64,000 nucleotides of DNA from Candidatus Microbacterium phytovorans (GCA_029202445.1 CP119321.1:806001-870000); one strand, 5' to 3'. Counted from the first letter of the stretch, positions 28,640 to 39,041 are shown. Notes: a model not told the origin generated them from the sequence alone. Numbers and translations: made by a program.

Positions 28640-29773
28640 TCAGCCGGCGAACGCGCCGAGTCGGATGAGCGGGACGATCCTCTCGGCATCCGTCAACGAA
28701 CCGTGCTGTCCGATCATCCGCTGCGGCCTCTTGTCCGCAAGGCGGTCGTCGTAGTACGCGACGCTGGAACGCGCCGCGACGAGCACGTCGCCGATGCGCG
28801 GCACCACCTCGGGGTCCACGCGGGCTCCGTACAGTCCCGCAGCGATCGCCTCGTCGCGGCTCATGACCCAGGAGCGGTGGCCCTCGGCATCCCGCCATCG
28901 CTGGAGCACCGCCTCGGACGCGCCGGATGCCGTATAGAGCTGAAGGAGCCGCGGCTCTCCCGCGACGAGCTCGAGGTCGGTGAGGAGAGGATCTCCCTCC
29001 GAGAGGAGCACGTGCCGGTGCGCCGAAACGTCGACCATCCCGTGATCGGCGGTGACGACGGCGCCGACGCCGCGCGGCAGGGACCGGTCGAATTCCGCTA
29101 TCGCCGCGTCGACGTGCTCGAGGCCCCGAATCCACCGTTCGCTCTCCCACCCGTGCGCGTGCCCGATCGTGTCGAGTTCGGGAGCGTAGACGTACACGAG
29201 CGCGCCGTCTCGTGCCGTGGTGACGTCGGCTGCGCGGGCGAGGCGCTCCTCCAGGCTCTCCGCCGCCACGAACTCCGCACCGCGCTGAGTGGCGTGGGTG
29301 AAGCCCGTGTCCGCGTACATGGATTTGGTGATGACGACGCACGGGCGACCGGCTCGCGACTCGGTCTCGAGGAGGGGTGCCGCGCGCTGCCAGACGAGCG
29401 GATCGAGCCCGTCCGTCTCCCAGCCCTTGAGCTGATTCGGGGCATTGAGGGTGCCCGGCACCCGCGCGCGGTAGCCGACGATGCCGTGTTCTCCGGCGTC
29501 GCGACCGGTGAGGAGTCCCGTGACGGCGGTCGCCGTCGTCGAGGGGAATGTCGTGCGGAGCGCGTCGCGCTTGGTCATCCGCGAAACGAGGAAACGCGCA
29601 TGCCCCGACCGCGCAGTGAGGTTCGCTCGGCCGAGGCCGTCCAGGAGCACCACGACCGCCCCGCGCGCCGATCCGAACCAGTCCGAACGCCCCTGGAGCG
29701 CGGCGATCGTCTGCGGCACGACATCGGTGAGGCTCCGGGCCGAGGGCGGGTCCGCGGGTAGGCTGAGAGACAT
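28640..29773 (-). CDS. Alkaline-phosphatase-superfamily nucleotide pyrophosphatase-like protein
   Basis: 377 residues of the type I phosphodiesterase/nucleotide pyrophosphatase fold. The metal Asp and nucleophile region are visible: [13 protein letters not shown] (first Asp), [18 protein letters not shown] (nucleophile Thr), [15 protein letters not shown] (Asp and His ligands) and TADHGMVDV (Asp-His pair), so the two-metal site is complete. The substrate (nucleotide, phosphodiester or phosphonate) is unknown. No signal peptide, so probably cytoplasmic. Divergent from parC. Confidence 0.85.
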   Translation of the reverse strand: MSLSLPADPPSARSLTDVVPQTIAALQGRSDWFGSARGAVVVLLDGLGRANLTARSGHARFLVSRMTKRDALRTTFPSTTATAVTGLLTGRDAGEHGIVGYRARVPGTLNAPNQLKGWETDGLDPLVWQRAAPLLETESRAGRPCVVITKSMYADTGFTHATQRGAEFVAAESLEERLARAADVTTARDGALVYVYAPELDTIGHAHGWESERWIRGLEHVDAAIAEFDRSLPRGVGAVVTADHGMVDVSAHRHVLLSEGDPLLTDLELVAGEPRLLQLYTASGASEAVLQRWRDAEGHRSWVMSRDEAIAAGLYGARVDPEVVPRIGDVLVAARSSVAYYDDRLADKRPQRMIGQHGSLTDAERIVPLIRLGAFAG

Positions 29774-29851
29774 CGGGGTCAGTCTCGCACACACCCGGCG
29801 GCACCCCGTTTCCGCTCGTTCGTTCCCGTCTCCGGAGGACCTCACTTCCCC

Positions 29852-32296
29852 ATGGCTGCTTCGCGCACTGACCCCGCGTCCGCCGCCGGCGGCGAACGCA
29901 TCGAAGACGTCGACGTCTCGGCGGAGATGCAGGGGTCCTTCCTCGAGTACGCCTACTCGGTCATCTACTCCCGCGCGCTGCCTGACGCGCGCGACGGACT
30001 CAAGCCGGTACAGCGCCGAATCCTGTTCCAGATGGCCGACATGGGCCTTCGCCCGGATCGAGGCCACGTCAAGAGCGCTCGCGTCGTCGGCGAGGTCATG
30101 GGCAAGCTCCACCCCCATGGCGACTCCGCCATCTACGACGCGCTGGTTCGCTTGGCGCAGGACTTCGCGCTCCGTGTTCCGCTCGTCGATGGGCACGGCA
30201 ACTTCGGATCGCTTGACGACGGCCCCGCGGCGGCGCGTTACACCGAAGCCCGACTGGCGCCTTCCGCGCTGGCGCTGACGGAAAACCTCGACGAGGACGT
30301 CGTCGACTTCGTGCCCAACTACGACGGGCAGTTCCTGCAGCCCGATGTCCTCCCTGCGGCCTTTCCGAACCTGTTGGTCAACGGCACCACCGGCATCGCG
30401 GTCGGCATGGCCACCAACATGGCGCCGCACAACCTCATCGAGGTCGTGGCCGCCGCCGGTCATCTCCTCGAGAATCCCGACGCGACGTTGGACGAGCTCA
30501 TGGAGTTCGTGCCCGGGCCTGACCTGCCGGGCGGCGGGGTCATCGTCGGTCTCGACGGCTTGAAGGACGCCTACGCGACCGGACGCGGCACGTTCCGCAC
30601 GCGGGCGAAGGTCTCCGTCGAGTCGTTGGGGCCGCGGCGAACGGGCCTCGTCGTGACCGAGCTGCCGTACATGGTCGGTCCCGAGCGTGTGATCGAGAAG
30701 ATCAAGGATGCCGTGACGGCGAAGAAGCTCACGGGCATCGCCGACGTCACCGACCTCACCGATCGCAATCACGGCCTCCGTCTCGTCATCGGGATCAAGA
30801 CGGGGTTCGATCCGAACGCCGTGCTCGAGCAGCTCTACCGGCTCACGCCCCTCGAGGACTCCTTCGGCATCAACAACGTCGCACTCGTCGAAGGTCAGCC
30901 GCAGACACTCGGCTTGAAGGAGCTCCTGCGGGTCTACCTCGACCACCGCATCCAGGTCGTCACGCGACGCAGCCGCTACCGTCTGGCGCGCCGCCAGGAC
31001 CGGTTGCACCTGGTCGAGGGCCTCCTCATCGCGATCCTCGACATCGACGAGGTCATCCAGGTCATCCGCACCTCCGATGACGGGGAACAGGCGCGCACCC
31101 GCCTCATGGACGTATTCGACCTGTCGCAGCCGCAGGCCGAGTACATCCTCGAGCTGCGACTGCGGCGGCTCACGAAGTTCTCCCGCGTCGAACTGGAGAC
31201 CGAACGCGACGAGCTGAAGTCGGAGATCGCACAGCTGGAGGAGCTGCTCGCCAGCGAGCTGCTCCTGCGCGCACAGGTGGCCCGGGAGCTGGACGCGGCT
31301 GCCGAAGCCTACGGCACTCCGCGCCGCACGCTGCTGCTCAACGGCGGCCCGGTCGCGTCGCGGTCGCGCGCGTCGGCGGCGGTCGACCTCCAGATCGCGG
31401 ACACGCCGTGCCGCGTGTACCTGTCCGCCACCGGACGCATGGTGCGAGCGGAGACTGCCGACGCCGCCATCGTGCCTCCCACGCGGCGTGCGAAGCACGA
31501 CGCGATCCGCTCCGCCGCCGACACGACGACGCGCGGTGACCTGGGGGCGGTCACGAGCCGGGGGCGCCTCGTCCGCTTCTCCCCCGTCGACCTGCCGTCC
31601 GTGCCGGCGAATGCGGTGCAACTGGCCGCCGGAACACGGGCTGACCAGTACGTCGGATTGCCCGCGGGCGAGCACGTCGTCGCGGTCGTCGCGCTGGTGG
31701 ACGCGCCGCCGCTCGCCATCGGCACGGCGCAGGGCGTCGTCAAGCGCGTATCGGCAGCCGAGATCGCGCAGAAGCCTGACATCGACATCATCGCCTTGAA
31801 GCCCGGCGACAGCGTGGTCGGTGCCGCTCCGGCATCCGATGCGGCCGAACTCGTCTTCGTGACCTCCGACGCCCAGCTGTTGCGGTTCGGTGCCGACACG
31901 GTCCGGCCACAGGGTCGCGGGGCCGGAGGTATGGCCGGCATCCGCGTCACGCCCGGCGAGCGTGTCATCGCCTTCTCAGCTGTGACGCCCACCGCAGAGA
32001 CGGTAGTCGCGACGATCGCCGGGTCGACCCAATCGCTTCCCGGGACCGACGCCGGTTCGGGGAAGGTCTCACCGTTCTCCGAGTTCCCGTCGAAGGGGCG
32101 CGGCACGGGCGGCGTCCGCGCACAGCGCTTCCTGAAGGGCGAGGACACGCTCACGCTCGCCTGGGTGGGTGAGGAACCGCGCGCCGTGGGAGCTGACGGT
32201 TCCGTGCGCCAGTTGCCGGCGCCCGGCGCGAAGCGCGACGCGTCGGGACAGCCGATGGACGCCGTTGTCGGCACCATCGGCGCCCCTGTCAGCTGA
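29852..32296 (+). CDS. parC: DNA topoisomerase IV subunit A (ParC-type)
   Basis: 814-residue type IIA topoisomerase A subunit. Catalytic tyrosine at 130 ([12 protein letters not shown]); quinolone-resistance region [17 protein letters not shown] keeps the Ser and Asp/Glu-type positions of susceptible enzymes; C-terminal beta-pinwheel from about residue 500. The partner parE is next door and convergent, and no gyrB is nearby, so ParC is preferred over GyrA. The pinwheel lacks a clear GyrA box (QRRGGKG), which supports the choice. GGAGG precedes the ATG, and a TAGGCT -10 box lies near 29759. Confidence 0.9.
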   Translation: MAASRTDPASAAGGERIEDVDVSAEMQGSFLEYAYSVIYSRALPDARDGLKPVQRRILFQMADMGLRPDRGHVKSARVVGEVMGKLHPHGDSAIYDALVRLAQDFALRVPLVDGHGNFGSLDDGPAAARYTEARLAPSALALTENLDEDVVDFVPNYDGQFLQPDVLPAAFPNLLVNGTTGIAVGMATNMAPHNLIEVVAAAGHLLENPDATLDELMEFVPGPDLPGGGVIVGLDGLKDAYATGRGTFRTRAKVSVESLGPRRTGLVVTELPYMVGPERVIEKIKDAVTAKKLTGIADVTDLTDRNHGLRLVIGIKTGFDPNAVLEQLYRLTPLEDSFGINNVALVEGQPQTLGLKELLRVYLDHRIQVVTRRSRYRLARRQDRLHLVEGLLIAILDIDEVIQVIRTSDDGEQARTRLMDVFDLSQPQAEYILELRLRRLTKFSRVELETERDELKSEIAQLEELLASELLLRAQVARELDAAAEAYGTPRRTLLLNGGPVASRSRASAAVDLQIADTPCRVYLSATGRMVRAETADAAIVPPTRRAKHDAIRSAADTTTRGDLGAVTSRGRLVRFSPVDLPSVPANAVQLAAGTRADQYVGLPAGEHVVAVVALVDAPPLAIGTAQGVVKRVSAAEIAQKPDIDIIALKPGDSVVGAAPASDAAELVFVTSDAQLLRFGADTVRPQGRGAGGMAGIRVTPGERVIAFSAVTPTAETVVATIAGSTQSLPGTDAGSGKVSPFSEFPSKGRGTGGVRAQRFLKGEDTLTLAWVGEEPRAVGADGSVRQLPAPGAKRDASGQPMDAVVGTIGAPVS

Positions 32297-32329
32297 GACC
32301 CTCATCGGTGCCGTCAGGGCACGCCGCGG

Positions 32330-34420
32330 TCAGGCGTCGATGGCCTCGCGATCGAGACGGTCCGCCGAGGACACGATGAAGTCGCGGCGAGGGGCGACCT
32401 CCGACCCCATCAGCAGTTCGAAGATGCCGGTGGCGGCCTCGGCGTGCTCCACTCGCACGCGGCGGAGGGTGCGCCCGTTGCGGTCCATCGTCGTGGTCGC
32501 GAGCTGATCGGCATCCATCTCGCCGAGACCCTTGTAGCGCTGCACGGGCTCCTGCCAGCGACGTCCCGACTTCTGCAGTTTCGTGAGCAGAGTGTGCAGT
32601 TCCTGCTCCGAGTAGGTGTAGATCGTTTCGTTGGGCTTGGAGCCCGGGTTGACGACGATCACGCGATGCAGCGGGGGCACCGCCGCATACACGCGTCCTT
32701 CCTCGATGAGGGGGCGCATGTAGCGGAAGAACAGCGTCAGCAGCAGGGTGCGGATGTGCGCCCCGTCGACGTCGGCGTCGCTCATGAGGATGATCTTGCC
32801 GTAGCGAGCCGACTCGATGTCGAACGAGCGACCGGAACCGGCGCCGATCGTCTGGATGATCGCGGCGCACTCCGCATTGGACAGCATGTCGCTGATCGAC
32901 GCCTTCTGGACGTTGAGGATCTTCCCGCGGATCGGGAGGAGCGCCTGATATTCGCTGTTGCGCGCGTGCTTCGCGGTGCCGAGCGCGGAATCGCCCTCGA
33001 CGATGAACAGCTCCGACTCGGCGACGTCGTTGGTCCGGCAGTCCGCCAGTTTGGCGGGCAGTGACGAGGACTCGAGCGCGTTCTTGCGCCGCTGCGTCTC
33101 CTTGTGCGTGCGTGCCGAGACGCGCGCCTTCATCTCCGAGACGACCTTCTCGAGCAGGAGCGCCGTCTGGGTCTTGTCTTCGCGTTTCGTCGACGAGAAG
33201 CGGGCGCCCAGCTGCTTCGCGACGACACTCGCCACGATCGCGCGGATCGCGGGGGTGCCGAGCACCTCTTTGGTCTGACCCTCGAACTGCGGCTCCGGGA
33301 AGCTGACCGTGAGGACCGCTGTGAGTCCGGCGAGGATGTCGTCCTTCTCGATCTTCTCGTTCGCGCCCACTTTCAGACGGCGCGCGTTCTGCTGCACCTG
33401 ATCGCGCACGAGCTTCATGAGTCCTTGCTCGAAGCCGGCCTGGTGCGTGCCGCCCTTGGGCGTCGAGATGATGTTGACGAACGAGCGGGTCACCGTGTCG
33501 TAACCGGTGCCCCAGCGCAGGGCGATATCGACCTCGCACGTGCGCAGCACCTCTGTCGGAACCATCGCCCCCGAAGGCTGCAGCACGGGCACCGTTTCGG
33601 TGAACGTTCCCTCGCCGGTGAGCCGCCAGGTGTCGGTGACGGGGGCGTCGGGGGCGAGGAACTCGGCAAACTCCGAGATCCCGCCGTCGTAGCGGAAGCT
33701 CGTCTCGCGGGGCAGCGTCACGTCGGGGTCGTCGACGGGCCGGTGATCGACGATGACGATCTCCAGTCCGGGTACCAGGAACGCCGTCTGTCGGGCGCGC
33801 TGCTCGAGCTCGGTGAGACCGAACGCGGCATCCTTGGTGAAGATCTGACGGTCCGCCCAATAGCGGATGCGTGTGCCGGTGACCCCCTTCGCGGCCTTGC
33901 CGATGACCCGCAGTTCGGATGACGCGTCGAACGGCGTGAAGGTGGCGTCGAGGCCGGGACCGGAGAAGATGCCGGGTTCACCGCGGTGGAACGACATCGC
34001 GTAGGTCTTGCCGCCGCGATCCACCTCGACGTCGAGCCGTTCGGACAGCGCGTTCACCACCGACGCGCCGACGCCGTGGAGGCCGCCGGAGGCCGCATAC
34101 GACCCGCCGCCGAACTTGCCGCCCGCGTGGAGCTTGGTGAACACGACTTCGACGCCCGTCAGCCCGGTGCGCGGTTCCACGTCGACCGGGATGCCGCGGG
34201 CCCGGTCGCGGACTTCCACGCTGCCGTCGGCGTGCAGCACGATGTCGATGCGCGTGCCGTGACCGGCGAGGGCTTCGTCGACAGAGTTGTCGATGATCTC
34301 CCACACGCAGTGCATGAGGCCGCGAGAGTCCGTCGAGCCGATGTACATGCCCGGCCGCTTGCGCACCGCCTCGAGCCCCTCGAGCACCTGGAGATGATGG
34401 GCGGAATACTCGGCTGTCAC
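32330..34420 (-). CDS. parE: DNA topoisomerase IV subunit B (ParE-type)
   Basis: 696-residue ATPase subunit. GHKL motifs: EIIDNSVDEALAGH (near 45), DRARGIPVD, and SGGLHGVGASVVNALSE (near 115). The TOPRIM domain has FIVEGDSALGTAK and LMSDADVDGAHI with the metal-binding acids; EGDSALG rather than EGDSAGG is seen. Start is GTG 34420 (GGGAG close upstream), defined by the conserved AEYSAHHLQVLEGLEAVRKR N-terminus; the open frame extends 240 bases further without similarity. Convergent with parC. Confidence 0.92.
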   Translation of the reverse strand: MTAEYSAHHLQVLEGLEAVRKRPGMYIGSTDSRGLMHCVWEIIDNSVDEALAGHGTRIDIVLHADGSVEVRDRARGIPVDVEPRTGLTGVEVVFTKLHAGGKFGGGSYAASGGLHGVGASVVNALSERLDVEVDRGGKTYAMSFHRGEPGIFSGPGLDATFTPFDASSELRVIGKAAKGVTGTRIRYWADRQIFTKDAAFGLTELEQRARQTAFLVPGLEIVIVDHRPVDDPDVTLPRETSFRYDGGISEFAEFLAPDAPVTDTWRLTGEGTFTETVPVLQPSGAMVPTEVLRTCEVDIALRWGTGYDTVTRSFVNIISTPKGGTHQAGFEQGLMKLVRDQVQQNARRLKVGANEKIEKDDILAGLTAVLTVSFPEPQFEGQTKEVLGTPAIRAIVASVVAKQLGARFSSTKREDKTQTALLLEKVVSEMKARVSARTHKETQRRKNALESSSLPAKLADCRTNDVAESELFIVEGDSALGTAKHARNSEYQALLPIRGKILNVQKASISDMLSNAECAAIIQTIGAGSGRSFDIESARYGKIILMSDADVDGAHIRTLLLTLFFRYMRPLIEEGRVYAAVPPLHRVIVVNPGSKPNETIYTYSEQELHTLLTKLQKSGRRWQEPVQRYKGLGEMDADQLATTTMDRNGRTLRRVRVEHAEAATGIFELLMGSEVAPRRDFIVSSADRLDREAIDA

Positions 34421-34613
34421 AATCTCCCAGCGTATCTGCGGCTCCGCCGCCTGCGGCTCTCGACACACGTGGGGGCCGCGCACGCACACCAGGTCAGGCA
34501 ACACGCCGTACGCGTACAGCGAAATGTGACCTCCCGCGGGCATCGTCCTCGGTATCGCGTGGTTGTATTTAGTGAGCCCGCACTGGAGTAGAAGCACCGA
34601 GGAGGCACCCAGA

Positions 34614-34826
34614 ATGAGCATCTCGACCACAGCAGAGCCCGCCGTCCTCGAGCACCGCCTCACGGCGGCGGATCGTTGTGACTCGTGCGGGGCGCAGGCC
34701 TACATCGCGGCAGAGGTCAACGGCAGCGAACTTCTCTTCTGCGCGCACCACGGTCGCAAGTACGAAGAGAAGCTGCGCGCCGTCGCCACGTCGTGGCACG
34801 ACGAGACTGCGCGACTCCTCCCCTGA
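34614..34826 (+). CDS. Small zinc-binding protein (DUF7455)
   Basis: 70 residues. CDSCGAQAYI and FCAHHGRKYEEKL form a CxxC...CxxH zinc-ribbon-like pair, followed by a short helix ending in WHDETARLLP. The family is found across Actinobacteria between topoisomerase genes and sigA; its role is unknown. ATG 34614 is chosen because GGAGG lies about 8 bases ahead and the conserved part begins soon after. Confidence 0.85.
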   Translation: MSISTTAEPAVLEHRLTAADRCDSCGAQAYIAAEVNGSELLFCAHHGRKYEEKLRAVATSWHDETARLLP

Positions 34827-34881
34827 CGGAGGTCGTGTCCCCGCGCCTTGCGGTGCCCGGGCGTCGTGCGTGGCGCGTGCG

Positions 34882-35901
34882 TCAGAAGCCGACGGCAGCC
34901 TGGTAGACCGGCAGGAGTCCGGTGCGTACCCCCGACGCCGACGGCTTCGGCTGGAAGACGCTGGAGTTGTGGTTGCCCTCGATCACGACGGGACCATCGG
35001 GTGTGATCGCCAGGTCCCACCCCACATAGGGAGCCTCGGGGGTGCGGCGGGCGAGTTTCTCGGTCAGAGCGACGATCTCGTCGTACATCGGGACGGCGAA
35101 GCCGACGATGGGAGTTCCGGTCACCGGGTGTTCCGCGTAGACGTTGCTCTTCTTGTCCACTCCCGGGTACAAGGCGACACCCTGCTCATCGAGCATCGTG
35201 AACATGCCGCCGGACGCGAAGTTGTCGATCACGTCGCCGTTGCCGATGCGCAGCACCGCCGCCAGCAGGTGAACACGCCCGGGCTCTCCCCCACGCGTGT
35301 CGAGGAACGTGATCATCCGCACGGTGTTGACGCTGTCCGGGTATAGCGCGCTCATCTGCGGGTGTTGGACGATGAACTCGTCGACGATCGACTGTCCGGC
35401 CGCCGTGATCTCGGCGCGGAACGCCGCGGCATCCGTCACGTTCTCGTACAACGTGATGCCGCCACCGCCCTGACCCTCGAACGGCTTCGCGAGCACCTTC
35501 GGGTGACGCGAGAGGAAAGAGCCGAGCTCGGCGTCGTCCACGTCGCGCAGGTCGATCGTCTCGCGCCCGAGCAGGTCGGCGTATTCGCGGGCGAACCGAC
35601 GCTTGTCCTCGAGCTTTGCGCGGCCCTCCGGTGTGTTGTGCATGCGGGTGATGCGGAACGACTTCGGATGCGTCATCCACGTCGCTCGCTCCTTCGCGGT
35701 GAGGAGACGGATGTCCCACACGGCGTAGTCGCGGAAGCCCATGTCGTACTTGAGGGAGCACCACAGCATGTCGGCGATCAGCACCGGCAGGGGCGCGCGA
35801 GACACCTTCTGCGCTTGGCGGGCGAACTCGATGAGGTTGCCCGGGCGGAGCTTGCGGGCACGGCGCGCCAAGTAGCGAAGACGCACGGTGGCTTTCCCCA
35901 T
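34882..35901 (-). CDS. ATP-grasp ligase-like protein (sugar-transfer-associated type), copy 2
   Basis: 339 residues, clearly homologous to the next gene upstream. An N-terminal helical part (1-110, LWCSLKYDMGFRDYAVWDIRL) precedes the ATP-grasp core: VLAKPFEGQGGGG (nucleotide-binding Lys and Gly-rich loop), EFIVQHPQMSALYPDSVNTV, and the metal-binding end DLAITPDGPVVIEGNHN. The closing segment KPSASGVRTGLLP is shared with its paralogue. The family is labelled sugar-transfer-associated ATP-grasp or glutamate-ligase-like; substrate unknown. It is the last gene of the sigA-CofE-ATP-grasp-ATP-grasp run, 26 bases after copy 1, with AAGGAA before its ATG. Confidence 0.8.
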   Translation of the reverse strand: MGKATVRLRYLARRARKLRPGNLIEFARQAQKVSRAPLPVLIADMLWCSLKYDMGFRDYAVWDIRLLTAKERATWMTHPKSFRITRMHNTPEGRAKLEDKRRFAREYADLLGRETIDLRDVDDAELGSFLSRHPKVLAKPFEGQGGGGITLYENVTDAAAFRAEITAAGQSIVDEFIVQHPQMSALYPDSVNTVRMITFLDTRGGEPGRVHLLAAVLRIGNGDVIDNFASGGMFTMLDEQGVALYPGVDKKSNVYAEHPVTGTPIVGFAVPMYDEIVALTEKLARRTPEAPYVGWDLAITPDGPVVIEGNHNSSVFQPKPSASGVRTGLLPVYQAAVGF

Positions 35902-35927
35902 CGGTGGTTTCCTTCCCTCGGCTGCTG

Positions 35928-36950
35928 TCAGAAGCGCATGGCGGCGCGGTAGCGCGGCAGAAGACCGCGACGGATGCCGGAGACCGACGGCTTCGATTGG
36001 AACACACCGGTGTTGTGGTTGCCCTCGATGACCACCGGGCGATCGGGCGTGATCGCGATGTCCCACCCGATGTAGGGCAGCGCGGGTACGCGGCGCGCGA
36101 GCGTGTCCACGAGGGCGAGCACCTCGTCGTACAGCGGCACCTGGTAACCCGTGATCGCGACGCCCGTGATCGGGTGCACCTCGAACGGGTGTCCTTCCTC
36201 GTCGCTGGCGGCGTGGAGCGCGCGGCCGCCGTCGTCGAGCATGGTGTACATCCCACCGTTGCTGAAGTTGTCGATGACGCCGCCGTTGCCGACCTTGAGG
36301 ACGGCGGCCAGCACATGGACTTCGTCGTCCGGGTCGAGATAGGTGACGACGCGCAACGAGTTGACGCTCCCGGGATACAGGCGCGCCATCTCGGGATGCT
36401 GCACGAGAACCTCCTCGGCGAGCGTCTGGCCGGAGGCGAGCAACTCATCGCGGAGCGCGTGAACGTCATCGATGTCGACGGTATCCCGGAGCGCGATGCC
36501 ATTGCCGCCGACGCCGCCGGGATTCTTGGTGATGATGCGATCGAACCGCCGAACGAACTCGCCGAGCTCCTCCACGCCGGTCACGGAGACGTCGAGCCAC
36601 GCGCGGCCCAGCTCGTCGCCGAAGTGCTCAGCGAACCGCAGCTTGTCGTCGAAAATCGAGCGCTGTGCGTTGTCGTTGAGCTTGCGGGACAGGTGGAACG
36701 ACTTGGGGTCGGTCATGTAGGTCTTGCGTTCGCGCGCGCGAAGGAGACGGAAATCCCACTCCGAGTAGTTCTCGAACGTCGTCTCGTAACGCACGGCGCA
36801 CCACGCCATGTCGATCACGACCCACCACAGCGGTGCCTTCGAGAGCGTCGCCGATTGACGCGCGAACTGCAGCACCCGCTCGCGATCGAAAGACACGACG
36901 CGCTTGACGAAGAAGCGCGCGCGACGGTACAGCCGGTTGAGCGCTCGCAC
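35928..36950 (-). CDS. ATP-grasp ligase-like protein (sugar-transfer-associated type), copy 1
   Basis: 340 residues. Same architecture as copy 2: helical N-terminus containing MAWCAVRYETTFENYSEWDF, then IITKNPGGVGGNGIALR (glycine-rich loop), EEVLVQHPEMARLYPGSVNS, YLDPDDEVHVLAAVLKVGNG, and DIAITPDRPVVIEGNHN with the Glu and Asn expected to bind metal. Start is GTG 36950, one base after the stop of the CofE-like gene (TGACGTG). The two copies have diverged throughout but keep all core motifs, so both are probably active ATP-dependent carboxylate ligases with different substrates. Confidence 0.8.
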   Translation of the reverse strand: MRALNRLYRRARFFVKRVVSFDRERVLQFARQSATLSKAPLWWVVIDMAWCAVRYETTFENYSEWDFRLLRARERKTYMTDPKSFHLSRKLNDNAQRSIFDDKLRFAEHFGDELGRAWLDVSVTGVEELGEFVRRFDRIITKNPGGVGGNGIALRDTVDIDDVHALRDELLASGQTLAEEVLVQHPEMARLYPGSVNSLRVVTYLDPDDEVHVLAAVLKVGNGGVIDNFSNGGMYTMLDDGGRALHAASDEEGHPFEVHPITGVAITGYQVPLYDEVLALVDTLARRVPALPYIGWDIAITPDRPVVIEGNHNTGVFQSKPSVSGIRRGLLPRYRAAMRF

Positions 36951-36951
36951 G

Positions 36952-37659
36952 TCAGATCCCGGCGGTGCGGCGGATGATGCCCAGCGGGGTCGACTGGTGG
37001 CCCTGGCCCAGCGGGTTGTCGCCGAGGATGCGTACGAGATCCCGCTCGCCCGCGCGATCCAGCGTCGATCCGAGGATGTTGCCGCCGATGTCGTTGATGT
37101 CGACGACGGCGACCTCGTTCGTACCACCCAGAAGAGCTTTGAGGCGCGCCGCGACCTTTTCCGGTTCGAGTGGGCCCAGCACGACCGCCTTGTTGTATGG
37201 CGGGATGGTGTGCCGAGTCGGTCCGTCGATAGAGCGTGCCTTGTCGCCGGCGATGCGGTAGAAGTCCCCGCGACGACCGACGAGCTTTCCCACGGCACTC
37301 ACCGCCGCGGCGAACAGGATGCGCGGCGTACCGCATTCTCGCAGGGCCATCTCCATCGTTTCCGGCATGCCGAGACCGATTCCGTAGGACGTCTTGACGA
37401 CGTAGCGCGACAGGAAGCGGGCCAGCGGACGGGGAGAGATGTCCTCGACCAGGTACGAACGCCCCTGAGTGATCGCCACGATCTTCTCGGTGACGAAGAG
37501 GATGTCTCCGTCGGTCAGATGGCCGGAGGCGTACTCGGTGATGAACTCGTCGAGGTCGTCACCGGGCATCACGACGCGGGTGCGCAACGGAATACGCGCG
37601 TACGACGCTCCGTCGATCGCGATCTCGAGCGACTTCCCGTCGTTCGCCTGTGCGCTCAT
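36952..37659 (-). CDS. CofE-like gamma-glutamyl ligase homologue
   Basis: 235 residues resembling the F420-0:gamma-glutamyl ligase family (CofE, N-terminal half of FbiB), GTP-dependent enzymes that add glutamate to a phospholactyl flavin. Family-like segments: [14 protein letters not shown] near the N-terminus, [18 protein letters not shown] near 50-68, [12 protein letters not shown], and [15 protein letters not shown] near 190. No cofC, cofD, cofG or cofH gene is in the window, so an F420 role is not supported. Its ATG overlaps the sigA stop codon (ATGA), and copy 1 of the ATP-grasp genes starts one base after its own stop. Confidence 0.78.
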   Translation of the reverse strand: MSAQANDGKSLEIAIDGASYARIPLRTRVVMPGDDLDEFITEYASGHLTDGDILFVTEKIVAITQGRSYLVEDISPRPLARFLSRYVVKTSYGIGLGMPETMEMALRECGTPRILFAAAVSAVGKLVGRRGDFYRIAGDKARSIDGPTRHTIPPYNKAVVLGPLEPEKVAARLKALLGGTNEVAVVDINDIGGNILGSTLDRAGERDLVRILGDNPLGQGHQSTPLGIIRRTAGI

Positions 37660-38981
37660 TCGAGGTAGTCCCGCAGCGACTGCGACCGCGACGGGTGTCG
37701 GAGCTTGGCCATCGTCTTCGACTCGATCTGCCGGATGCGCTCGCGGGTGACACCGAACGTGTCGCCGATCTGATCGAGCGTCTTCGGCTGGCCGTCGCCG
37801 AGGCCGAAGCGCATACGGATGACTCCCGCCTCGCGCTCGGACAACGAGTCGAGCAGTGCTTCGAGCTGTCGCTGCAGCATCGTGAAGCCCACCGCGTCTG
37901 CCGGCACGACGGCTTCGGTGTCTTCGATCAGATCGCCGAACTCGCTGTCACCGTCTTCACCCAGCGGCGTGTGCAGAGAGATGGGCTCACGCCCGTACTT
38001 CTGCACTTCGATGACCTTCTCAGGGGTCATGTCGAGCTCACGGCTGAGCTCTTCCGGCGTGGGTTCGCGACCCAAGTCCTGCAGCATTTGACGCTGCACA
38101 CGCGCGAGCTTGTTGATGACTTCGACCATGTGCACCGGGATGCGGATGGTGCGCGCCTGGTCGGCCATCGCGCGGGTGATCGCCTGGCGGATCCACCAGG
38201 TGGCATACGTGGAGAACTTGAAGCCCTTGGTGTAGTCGAACTTCTCGACCGCGCGGATGAGTCCGAGGTTGCCCTCCTGGATCAAATCCAGGAACTGCAT
38301 GCCGCGGCCGGTGTACCGCTTCGCGAGGGAGACGACCAGACGGAGGTTCGCGCCGAGCAGGTGGCTCTTGGCGCGCTGACCGTCGCGAGCGACCCACTGC
38401 AGGTCGAGTCCGAGCTGCGCCGACTTCTCACTCGCCGTCATGTGCGACAGCTTCTCTTCGGCGAACAGGCCGGCCTCGATGCGCATGGCCAACTCGACCT
38501 CTTCGGCCGCGTTCAGAAGCGGAACTTTACCGATCTGCTTCAGATAGTCCTTGACCGGGTCGGCAGTGGCGCCGGTGATCTGTGTGGAGTAGACCGGGAC
38601 ATCGTCCTCGTCGCTCGACGTGATGACGATGGCGCCTGTCGGGAGCGGCTCGGAAAATGCCGGCTTGGCTGCATCTTCCTCGTCGTCCTCGTCGTCCGAG
38701 TCGCTCTTCTTCGCCTTCTTCTCGGTGTCGTCGCTGTCCTCGGACTCGTCGGCGTCATCCGAAAGATCGGCCTCTTCGATGTCGACCTCGTCCTCGAGAT
38801 CGGCGTCCTCGTCGTCGGCCGCGGCCTTCGCTTTTCCTGCACGGCTCTTGGCGGGCGTCGCCTTCGCCTTCGCCGGCGTCTTGGCCGCAGGCTTCTTCGC
38901 GGGGGCCGTCTGCTCAGCCGTGGTCGCCTCGTCGGTGTCCTCAGCCTTGCGGGTGCGGGTGCTCTTCGTGCCTGACGTCAC
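37656..38981 (-). CDS. sigA: Principal RNA polymerase sigma factor SigA/RpoD
   Basis: 441 residues. Residues 1-125 are a low-complexity extension, first Lys/Ala/Pro-rich then strongly acidic, as in HrdB-type sigma factors. The conserved regions follow: 1.2 ([16 protein letters not shown]), 2.1-2.4 ([39 protein letters not shown]), 3, and 4.2 ([19 protein letters not shown]). GTG 38981 with AAAGG 9 bases upstream is preferred; an upstream in-frame TTG at 39041 coincides with a TTGACA promoter-like hexamer. Its stop codon overlaps the start of the CofE-like gene. Confidence 0.96.
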   Translation of the reverse strand: MTSGTKSTRTRKAEDTDEATTAEQTAPAKKPAAKTPAKAKATPAKSRAGKAKAAADDEDADLEDEVDIEEADLSDDADESEDSDDTEKKAKKSDSDDEDDEEDAAKPAFSEPLPTGAIVITSSDEDDVPVYSTQITGATADPVKDYLKQIGKVPLLNAAEEVELAMRIEAGLFAEEKLSHMTASEKSAQLGLDLQWVARDGQRAKSHLLGANLRLVVSLAKRYTGRGMQFLDLIQEGNLGLIRAVEKFDYTKGFKFSTYATWWIRQAITRAMADQARTIRIPVHMVEVINKLARVQRQMLQDLGREPTPEELSRELDMTPEKVIEVQKYGREPISLHTPLGEDGDSEFGDLIEDTEAVVPADAVGFTMLQRQLEALLDSLSEREAGVIRMRFGLGDGQPKTLDQIGDTFGVTRERIRQIESKTMAKLRHPSRSQSLRDYLE

Positions 38982-39035
38982 GTCTCGCCTTTCACCGACG
39001 GATGCCGTCGGGTTTTCGGACACTAGTAAGACCCT

Positions 39036-39041
39036 TGTCAA
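39036..39041 (-). promoter_or_regulatory. TTGACA hexamer upstream of sigA
   Basis: Perfect match to a housekeeping -35 element, 55 bases before the sigA GTG. No matching TAnnnT box is found at 16-18 bases spacing, so promoter function is uncertain. Its main use is to argue against a TTG start codon here. Confidence 0.3.

Noticed and set aside
28640..31675. Extension of the phosphatase-like gene upstream through parC to 1011 codons
   Set aside because: The conserved protein begins at 29773; the upstream part only runs antisense to parC.
38982..39041. TTG start for sigA at 39041
   Set aside because: The TTG is the first half of a TTGACA promoter-like hexamer, and a GTG at 38981 has a better ribosome site.
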